Assembly (NCBI GenBank): GCA_001642005.1
Contig: LWCA01000360.1
Span: 1-30,374 of the forward strand
Source: Intoshia linei
Taxonomy: Eukaryota > Orthonectida > Rhopaluridae
Direction: 5' to 3'
DNA length: 30,374 bases
The position numbers and the translations under genes were made by a program. The notes below the pieces were generated by a model. That model worked only from the letters and a program-made list of their open reading frames with translations, was not told the origin of the DNA and did not search any database. Shown here piece by piece: positions 22,940-30,374 of the stretch. The stretch's first letter is position 1. Each line of letters opens with the position of its first letter.

Positions 22940-23440
22940 AAAAAGCACGTTGTGCTTGTGTGAGAGTTGGATCAGTAGTCTCAACAGTTTCTGGAACTGT
23001 AATAGTCGTATCAGGATTCTTGATCTTTTTATTTCCTCATCCTCACCTCGAAAAATGTTATTGTTACTTACTGATAACTACATTGTAACGATTTACTCTA
23101 TGTATTGTTATCACAGGCAGGTTCTGCCGGTGTGGTCGTTGGTGTAGTAGTCTCCTCAGTATCAGCTACTGTTGCTGTTGTCGTATCAGATGACATGTTT
23201 TTTTTCTCATCATCTCGAAAAATTTTACCTATAATTTCATACAAAATCGTTGGGACAGTCAAAATTAAAATTAGTTTAATTAGTTAGAATTAATCAAAAT
23301 TAGTCTGAACAGTCTATGAGATTGTGATTGTTGTCGTAGTTGTTGTTGGCAAGTTCTTTTTCTCATCCTCATCTCGAAAAATTTTAATGCTACCCATAAT
23401 TTCATACAAAATATTTATTAAAATTACTACCTGCGGCCAT
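22940..23440 (-). repeat. Three tandem modules with acidic motif and Thr-rich reading
   Basis: On the minus strand three diverged modules follow one another (about 23410-23285, 23250-23110 and 23060-22940). Each reads IFR(D/G)-acidic (IFRDEDEKKN, IFRDDEKKN, IFRGEDEE), then a Thr-rich segment (PTTTTTTITIS; SSDTTTATVADTEETTTPTT; NPDTTITVPETVETTDPT in a shifted frame). The two upstream modules share the lead-in TTTTGTATGAAATTAT with an offset of 165 bp. This could be a duplicated exon of a secreted Thr-rich protein or a decayed gene; the stops after each segment may be splice donors or breaks. An ATG with a GTAGTA donor sits at about 23438. Function unknown. Confidence 0.5.
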
Positions 23441-23599
23441 TTTAATAATTATTAGAAATATTAAACAAACTTGAAATCATCGTCATACAAGTAAATTTTA
23501 ACCTTTGAATTATTTGAAATAAATATACTTGTATAAATATATGATGTGGCATTTTGATTAAGAAGAGAATTTGAAAAACTAATATTAAAAAGTTGTAAG

Positions 23600-23705
23600 T
23601 TTTAAGTTGTAAGTAAGTTGGGTAACCTATACTCACCATTAACTTGGATTTGTTCAAGGATACATTTAGTCCGTATTCAGCAGTCATTACGATTATATCG
23701 ATAAT
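23600..23705 (-). pseudogene. LINE reverse-transcriptase scrap
   Basis: The minus-strand reading IIVMTAEYGLNVSLNKSKLM matches the conserved LINE RT segment with GL, V/L-N, K-T/S-K and a hydrophobic pair. No catalytic YxDD or other domain is nearby, so only a short piece survives. Confidence 0.5.
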
Positions 23706-23998
23706 AAAATCTAATATTAATCCTTTATCACCGTTTCATATTTGAGAACAGTAGACATTGATAAATTCATCATACCGACTAAATTTATTGATACCATTTA
23801 GATTTACATGTTAATGATTATATTAAGACTTAAATTAAGTTTTAATTCAAATATTGAACGTCCTAATTGTGTGTACATTTTGCTGTCGTTTTATTTCATC
23901 GTAGATGAATAATTTTCTGAATAAATAGTTACACAGAAACGCTTTTCGCAAATTTTACTTTATATCAATAACGATAATTACTTATTATTATTATTTAG

Positions 23999-24109
23999 GT
24001 TAAAAAAGAAGTTTTTTTGAGAAAAATGATCAATAATAATATTCAATTGACACAAACTATTGAAAAATTAGACAAAAGATTATTTCTTTTTCCTGAATAT
24101 ATTAATTAA
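23999..24109 (+). CDS. Possible terminal exon, unknown protein
   Basis: After a TTA-rich tract and TTTAG acceptor, 36 codons are open to TAA: VKKEVFLRKMINNNIQLTQ, then TIEKLDKRLFLFPEYIN. It looks coding (amphipathic helix followed by a charged end) and uses the same TTA-acceptor style as the PHM-like gene. I could not find partner exons or a family. Chance is possible at this length. Confidence 0.3.
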   Translation, partial: VKKEVFLRKMINNNIQLTQTIEKLDKRLFLFPEYIN

Positions 24110-24599
24110 CTTGTTTAAAAATTCATCACGTTCAATCATTAATAATTTTATAAAATTAATAATAATAATTTCGTACATTTTATATCCTAATAATTAAAAT
24201 AGTTTGAAAATTGCAATAAAACAACTTTAAGGTCTATTTTCTATGATTTCTTTTTATGTTATTTACAACAATATTTTTTGGTGATGATGGTTTTTTACTT
24301 GATAATTGTCAATTTAATTATTGTACAATAGCAGATAATCGTTTCGAGTTATTTTCTTGATCAATAAAAAAATTTCTGTAATTAATATTTTAAATGGCAA
24401 TACAATCATTAATAAATAAATATTTAATAAATTTTGAATCGAAAAAAATATACACTGTTGAGAGTCTTAACAATATTAAGATGTATTTGGTATAAACATG
24501 ATCATAACCAAAATTGTTATCATTGTCAAAATCGAATTGTTAGAATAGTTAGGAATTAGGAACTTCTCTAAACTACAAAAAACTGGAAATATACGTCAA

Positions 24600-25014
24600 T
24601 TAAATCTTATTAAAAACCATTTCCCAAGAATTTCAGATAACAAATTGATTAATGGGATTCTCACTGGCCCGACATTAGAAAATTATTTAAATCAGTGCAA
24701 TTTGAAGAATCTCTTACTGAAATAGAATTATCTGCATTACGTTCTCTAATATCCGGATTTTTGGGTAATACTCGTGATATTAATTATTCAAATTTAATTG
24801 ATGCATTTATGAAATCTTATCAAAAGATGGGATGCCTCTACAGTCCTAAAATGCATTTTCTCATATAAAGTTATTCCCTTCATATTGTGGTTCCTGGTCG
24901 GATAAACATAGAGAAAGATTTCACCAGCAGCTGCATATATATGAAGACCGATATAACAAATTACGTCCTTTAAATATGATTTGCGAATATATTTGGAATA
25001 TAAAATATAAATAA
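24600..25014 (+). pseudogene. Transposon-borne ERFHQ-family gene, frameshifted
   Basis: Three overlapping frames together resemble a protein common in arthropod and cnidarian repeat libraries: FPRISDNKLINGILTGP (frame 1, about 24618-24690), TEIELSALRSLISGFLGN to YSPKMHFL (frame 2, about 24693-24865), and PSYCGSWSDKHRERFHQQLH to MICEYIWNIKYK with TAA at 25012 (frame 3, from about 24868). The last part corresponds to the family pattern with HGERFHQDI and a Tyr-Cys-Trp end. Frame changes near 24690 and 24866 disable it. I know this family from repeated occurrence in genomes, not from a characterised function; transposase-related is inference. Confidence 0.7.
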
Positions 25015-27757
25015 AAATTTTATTAATTTGTATTCTTTAAATTAATATTAATGTAATTAATCGATTTAACTTGATAATAACATATACATGAAAATATCCG
25101 CATTTAACTGTAGTTTTATAAGTAAACTAAAAATATAATATTTGTCTAATTAAAAAAAACTAAATAATTTTAAAATTAATTATTTAAATTTAAGCGAAAC
25201 GATAACAAAAATTTAGGTCCCCTGTTTAGAAGACAGGGCATACTGTTGGTTGGAGACTTAAAGTCTTATTTCATTGAGTATTAATAAAAGCATTAAAAGA
25301 TAATATGTAGGTTTCTAGTAACTTTTCTTTTACAAAAACTTAATTAATGAACAAAGTTTACTTTTTCATTTGAAAATATACACCATGCAGTCACAAAAAA
25401 TTCTTGATAATTCTTCACAAATGTTGTTTTCTCACTTTTTTCTGAGAGAAATCAGATATGATATTATCAAAACTGATATCGTTTTCAATTGACATTATGG
25501 AGAGCGCATTCAAACGAGGTTAAGCTAATCAATTTCGAAGTTCATTTTTAATTATATAATAATATATACATATGTACTTTTATTAATTTGGGGGCCTTTT
25601 TAATGAGTCTCCCTGGGCTACAGCCCATATTGCCTATGCCTTAAAACGGATCCGTAGAGTTAGGATGGTGTTTGTGTGAATTACATAACAGTAAAGCTAG
25701 TTATCTATATATAACAGTCATCTATTGTATATGACTAAGATAGTTTTAACGATGATCTATTCGACTAAATACTATTAACTAAATAAATATTAAGAATGAA
25801 ATTTAAAAGCAGGGACCTTGGTAGTTTTTGGTGTAATATGCTTAATGTCTACCCAATTTTGACTGAGAAAGCGTTATTCTTTGTTACAACATGGATTTGT
25901 GAGACTGGATTTTTTACTAACAATAAATCAATAAATAACAAATCTGTATTAACAAAAAAAAAATAAATATAAGTAACTAGTTACCATTTAATTTATAATT
26001 ATAACAAAAATTCATTAATAATTCTATCCTTTTCAAAAAATATAAAAGAAAATAAACTTTTCATTTTCTGATTTTCTGTTTTTGGTAATTTTTTATATTT
26101 ATCTTCGATTACTAGATAAAATTCTTCACTTCTAAATTGAAATAATAAATTAATTTTCAATCATTCATTTGCGATTTTTTGGTATATGCTAAAAAGTTAG
26201 AAATATGGCACATGATACATATATTATCCTTATCAATTCAATTCATATAATAACACATTAATGTTAATTTCTGAATTTAACAAATTTCTGATGACTACAA
26301 GCAATTTTTATCGATCATTTAACTATTAACTAACATCAAACATTTAATTATTCATTATTCTCTAAAAAATTAACTCAGAAATTATTTTATATGCAAAATT
26401 TATGTAATAATTATATTAGAAATCACTTGTTTAAATATTGCATATGCTAAAAAAATTATCAATAACCAGTAGGAATCCTTGTCGATTTATCTAACTAAAT
26501 TTTATTTAAGATTTATTATCGATAAAAATATTTTATAGATAATCCGCAAAAATTGGGGGTCCGTCAAATTTAAACTTTAAGAACCATTGGTATAAAGCAC
26601 AAATATTTACTTCAAAATGTAATAGATAAAAACTATCATTATTCGTTAATTATACAGTCCTCTAAACAGTAATTTCAACTACACTAATTGCAGTTGGTTA
26701 ATATCCCATAAAAAATAAATAAACACCATTTTAACAATAATATCTCAAAAGCTGCAAATGTTTTAGTTAAGGTTTCACATCCAATTATTCATATATGAAT
26801 CATTCAAAATTTTCAAAATGATCCAATAGTTTATATAGGGTCTACCAAAAAAAAAATCGAAATAGTTAAATCCAACAATTTTTAATAAAAATACTCAATT
26901 CACCAACTCTTATTTGAAAAATCTAGTTTTACCAACCCTTTAGGCAAAAATCTAATGTTTTATTAAGGTTGGAAAAACGTTTGTAGGACGAACCACATTG
27001 CATAACATTAAATAAGGAAATATTATACGTGCCATTGCATTCATTTTTTTTAATTTCGTCTAGTAATTCAGATTCTAAATTTAACAGCTACAAATTATAG
27101 TAAAAATGTGTAGTACAGAGTTTGTACTATCCTGTTTGATATAATATATTATATCATATTTAATGACATATAAACATACAAAATGAGGTTATTTTTAAAT
27201 ATTTGTATGCACCATCTTAAAATAAATGTTATGAAATATGTATCTTATAAAATTCAAAGTCGTGGTGTCTGTAGTAGTCAGTCAAGCCCGGTCAGATAAA
27301 TAATTTTAAATTCAAACAAATCTAAAAATACCTAATATATGCGAAATGTATGCACTATCCTTGGAAGAATAATTTAAACTATAAAATGTATTCAAATAAA
27401 ATGTGGTTTTATCAGCATGATATGGCCAGTTCAATTGAGACATAACTATGAGAAGTTCCAAATTTTTTTGATTACACCAATTAGTACGAATTGATTCAAT
27501 CTAAATTGTTTTCACATAGTCCAATAATTAACAATATAAATCCTAAGATAACCAAAATGATTCATAAGGGGTTTCACCGGTTTTACTGAAATTCCCTGAA
27601 AACAATTGTATATTTTGTAGTTATTGAATCATGTTTTTTTTAAAAATGTACATTAATAAAGTTGATTTGACTGTAAAAATTGGTAATAGACAAATTATAA
27701 AAACATGAAACTATCCTAAATTGTAGTTATAAACCAAATTAAATTATTTGCATAATA
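25015..27757. other. Long non-coding AT-rich region
   Basis: No gene recognised. It contains a GC-richer imperfect hairpin CCCTGT-7 nt-ACAGGG at 25220-25238, a CCCTGGGCTACAGCCC-like MITE end at 25585-25650, dispersed repeat copy B (25655-25762), a hAT-like terminus read on the minus strand at about 26555-26592 (CCAATGGTTCTTAAAG to GACGGACCCCC), a fragment of the ATG2-intron repeat at 26860-26960, and a 20-bp palindrome at 27137-27156. Confidence 0.6.
25655..25762 (+). repeat. Dispersed repeat, copy B
   Basis: Second copy of the sequence at 19003-19128, same orientation, with a handful of substitutions and a deletion of the small internal palindrome. Its left flank ends in ACGGATCC, part of a MITE-like end. 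Confidence 0.85.
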
Positions 27758-28344
27758 CAGTAGTCTCTGCACAACTCGCCAATTTTGTATTTCGCCATAT
27801 GATTATTACTATAATATATAAATATTAAAAATTTATTCTATAAATCCCCATTAATTTAAAATATAAAACTAAAAATTTTATAACCATTTTTCAAAATTAG
27901 TTACGATTTTATGTACATAAGTTTTAAATCACTTTGAAATTTAAAATGCTTCCAAATCTCTAAAGAAAACTTAAAGATTAAATAAGACAGATGGATAATA
28001 CATTTATTTAAAAAATGGGAATCTGTATATTACGTTTACAAAAAAGTCTTTATATTCTATTTACTGATTAGTAAACTCAGTTTTTAATTTAAATATATTT
28101 TTTAGAAAATATTAAAATATAATCAGAAAATAATATAATATTAAAAAAATAATTATTTAATTTCAGTTGTAAAAATGAATTTTTTGATAAAATAAATTTT
28201 AATTTATATTAAACTTTACAATTTAAATTTTATTGTAATTTAGCCTTGGTTCAAAGGTTTTATCTACTGTTTCTATAGTTATATATTATCTATCTGGTCA
28301 ACGTTTCTAAATCCCAAGAATGGCGAGTTATAGAGAGCATACTG
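27758..28344. mobile_element. Pogo/Tigger-like MITE, 587 bp
   Basis: Terminal inverted repeats of 24 bp: left CAGTAGTCTCTGCACAACTC plus GCCA, right (opposite strand) CAGTATGCTCTCTATAACTC plus GCCA, 19 of 24 matching, each flanked by TA. CAG ends, TA target and the AACTCG core fit non-autonomous pogo/Tigger elements. The interior is AT-rich with no transposase. A third end lies in ATG2 intron 2 (14156). Confidence 0.8.
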
Positions 28345-28398
28345 TATATAGTAAATATACAATAACAGTATTACTTGATATTATTAGTTAATAATCAA

Positions 28399-29383
28399 TT
28401 ACGTCAAATCAAAAATTAAAACCTCGATAATATTGAACAAAATTAAGTAAGCTACAATGACATACGAATATTGAGTATTTTCGACAAAAAGAACATGATC
28501 ATTAAAAAAGAATATATCTTTAGAATCATTTTTAGACATGACAAGGTTTAATCTTTTAATACTTCGAACGTCACTAAAAACATTGTAGCATAACTCGATC
28601 ATACTCTAATAAAAAATGATTATAAAAATATGAAGTATAAAAATTTACACTATATTCAACATTTCCAACATAGCATAATTTTGAAAGAGTGACAACTTTC
28701 TACAATGAAATTAAAAAATATTCGGGGTTCATTTATATGAATCACCTTTTCAATCGTATCATTTTCATAGAACGCATCATAATTTTTCTAAAAATGTAAA
28801 CCTTGAAAATAAAAACATACCAACATCATGTTGATATTAGAAGTTAAATTTGATCCCAATGAACTGAAAACTAACCCAACACCATTCATTACAGCATTAA
28901 AACCTAAAAATAGAATGAATACAATACATTCAACTGAACAATTATTTTCGCCGCATATTCCGCATATTTTTTTAATTTGAGTTAAATTTTGAATTATTGA
29001 TTTTCCAAGTTCAATATTAGAATTTTCTCGACTAGAACTAAAAAAATATTTAAAGTAAATAAACGTGATGTAATTACTATATACTAATTCTATCAATTTT
29101 TTGATTGATTGGGCACAACATTAACCACGGAAATGCTAAAATAAAAAAAAAGTTGATAATTGAAAAATTGAGTACTTAAATGATTATTCTTGAATCGTGA
29201 AAAACTTTTAATATGTTTAACAAACTGTTTAATAAAAAGAATAAAATAAATATATTCATAAATTCGTTTATCCACATTAGAATCAATGATAATATTATCA
29301 CTAAATTTAAAAGTTAATATAAAATAAATAGAAATGCAACATGTTACACATTTGAAAATATTCATATTCTTCTGCAGAGACAT
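28399..29383 (-). CDS. Small multi-pass membrane protein, family not recognised
   Basis: Seven exons on the minus strand (29383-29350, 29300-29226, 29135-29078, 29037-28821, 28787-28746, 28699-28649, 28605-28399) join in phase through introns of 33-90 nt to give 227 aa ending in TAA. It starts MSLQKNMNIFK. Hydrophobic segments lie at about residues 11-45 (IILSLILMWINEFMNIFILF, possibly two helices with FPWLMLC), about 94-116 (IVFILFLGFNAVMNGVGLVF) and about 205-222 (SYVIVAYLILFNIIEVLIF). The region before the middle helix is Cys-rich (KICGICGENNCSVEC), and a polar loop of about 85 residues with two more Cys precedes the last helix. This layout loosely recalls tetraspan proteins but I see no family motif. 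It follows the gene at 29510 by 126 nt on the same strand. Confidence 0.6.
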
Positions 29384-29448
29384 TGTAAATTTTCATAACG
29401 ATTTTAATTATTTTAAAAATTTCATTTAAGAAGACAACGTAATCATCT

Positions 29449-29471
29449 ATAATATATATATATATATATAG
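29449..29471. repeat. (TA)n microsatellite
   Basis: An uninterrupted AT/TA run of about ten units between the two minus-strand membrane-protein genes. No function is apparent. Confidence 0.8.
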
Positions 29472-29509
29472 ATCACAAGCTGTCACAATCTATCGGTAAA
29501 TTATGATAT

Positions 29510-30226
29510 TTACTCAGAATGGTACAAAATATATGCTAAAAATATTAACACTACAGCACAAATAATATTAATTACAAGTACAATTAAATTTAAGGTAATA
29601 CCATTTTCAATAATTTTAATGGTTAATCTACTCAACGTTTGATTAGTAAATTTCAACAATATAGATAAATTTTCTTGTTGAAATTGTGATAAATGTGAAT
29701 CCTGATATTTGACAAGCTTGATAATTATTTGATCCACTAAATAATCATGTTAATATGCTAAGCAAAGATTTACACAGAATATTGATTGTATCTTTGATAT
29801 CATTGTCAGATAAAATATATGCTTTTAAAAATTCATACTAAAAATAAAAATAAACAAACTTCAACGTAAAACAATTTACCACAATATCAACAACATTTGT
29901 TGTATTTATAGAAGAATCCAGTAAAATATTCAACAATGGAAAAACATTAATTCCCAATTGACAATAAAATTGAAACAGTTTAATAAGGGTATCGAAATTT
30001 AAATAGCAAATAAAATTTTCTAAATATAAATATAAATAAAATATTTGAAACTCACCAATGTTTTTGTCAAGTGATACATTCGTAGAAATTTTTATTAACT
30101 CTAAAATTTAGTATAATAATATAAGTGTTGCAACAATCAACAAATATTGTTTAAATCCTTACTTATGTGTGTTTTATCGTTAGAATTTCAATAACTACCA
30201 GTATTATAATTATATAAAGTCCACAT
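29510..30226 (-). CDS. Predicted tail-anchored helical protein, family not recognised
   Basis: Five exons on the minus strand (30226-30199, 30100-30056, 30019-29880, 29837-29774, 29736-29510) join in phase through GT-AG introns, two of them 36-37 nt, into 167 aa ending in TAA. Residues 1-139 look mainly helical and Leu/Ile-rich (LDQIIIKLVKYQDSHLSQFQ, NLSILLKFTNQTLSRL). Residues about 141-163 are one strongly hydrophobic helix (LNLIVLVINIICAVVLIFLA) followed by only YILYHSE, so a C-terminal tail anchor in ER or mitochondrial membrane is predicted. The size and layout would suit a Bcl-2-like, SNARE-like or other tail-anchored protein, but I see no diagnostic motif. The ATG may not be the true start: an acceptor-like TAG precedes it and the gene may extend beyond the window. 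Confidence 0.55.
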
Positions 30227-30374
30227 TTCTATTACAGTTTTTTCCGGGTGTTAGTAAGATAAATTTCAAACTCCCAAACTCACATCTTATGTGTCAAAAA
30301 GCCAAAATTTTTTGAAAATCAAAAAATATATTGGAGCAATAATTTAAAATATTTCAACAAAGTTATTATTAAAG
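30227..30374. other. Upstream of the tail-anchored protein gene
   Basis: No clear exon on the minus strand. The 5' end or promoter of the gene ending at 29510 may lie here or beyond the window. Confidence 0.5.

Noticed and set aside
23105-23287. Val/Ser-rich plus-strand open reading
   Set aside because: It is the complement of the Thr-rich minus-strand modules.
25220-25238. GC-richer hairpin as an RNA gene or terminator
   Set aside because: The 6-bp stem is imperfect in context, no cloverleaf or conserved RNA pattern surrounds it, and rho-independent terminators do not apply to this eukaryotic DNA.
1-30374. CRISPR arrays, bacterial operons, tRNA or rRNA genes
   Set aside because: No regularly spaced direct repeats, ribosome-binding-site pattern, tRNA fold or rRNA-like conserved block was seen. 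Gene structure is eukaryotic throughout.

Overview
This window is nuclear DNA from an animal with a very AT-rich genome (by eye about three quarters A+T). The evidence is spliceosomal GT-AG introns, animal-type gene families (peptidylglycine alpha-hydroxylating monooxygenase or PHM, caspase, VPS10/sortilin, ATG2) and remnants of eukaryotic transposons (Ty3/Gypsy integrase and gag, LINE reverse transcriptase, hAT-like and pogo/Tigger-like inverted-repeat elements). Many introns are only 33-64 nt, while a few are long and filled with degenerate repeats. I cannot name the clade. A compact or parasitic invertebrate would fit, but that is inference.

Layout. 1-780: broken Gypsy integrase. 1116-1307: a possible terminal exon of an unidentified gene. 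2279-7400 (+): a 12-exon PHM-like gene whose splice phases all agree (460 aa). 7401-9115: inverted copies of the repeat found in PHM intron 2, plus a small hAT-like MITE. 9116-15340 (+): ATG2, the autophagy lipid-transfer protein, with one 4.2-kb exon and three short ones (1541 aa). 16093-18118 (-): C-terminal part of a sortilin-type VPS10 receptor, broken by stops and frameshifts. 18340-19550: MITE-like repeats. 19740-21063 (+): caspase-like gene. 21530-22380 (-): broken gag. 22940-23440 (-): tandem modules with acidic and Thr-rich readings. 23600-23700 (-): LINE RT scrap. 23999-24109 (+): possible terminal exon. 24600-25014 (+): broken transposon-borne gene. 25015-28398: mostly non-coding, with a dispersed repeat copy and a pogo/Tigger-like MITE. 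28399-29383 (-) and 29510-30226 (-): two short-intron genes for small membrane proteins, both with consistent frames.

The main result is two reconstructed genes with open frames that keep the family fold signature but have lost catalytic residues. The PHM-like protein keeps one of the six copper ligands, yet keeps three disulfide cysteine pairs and has lost the other pairs together. The caspase-like protein keeps the AWR and WFIQ core of the small subunit but has lost both the catalytic His and the catalytic Cys (Tyr in its place, as in c-FLIP). Between them lies a decayed sortilin-type receptor. PHM and sortilins both serve secretory and neuropeptide pathways, so the window may record erosion or repurposing of that machinery. 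That last step is inference. ATG2 looks like an ordinary, functional housekeeping gene.
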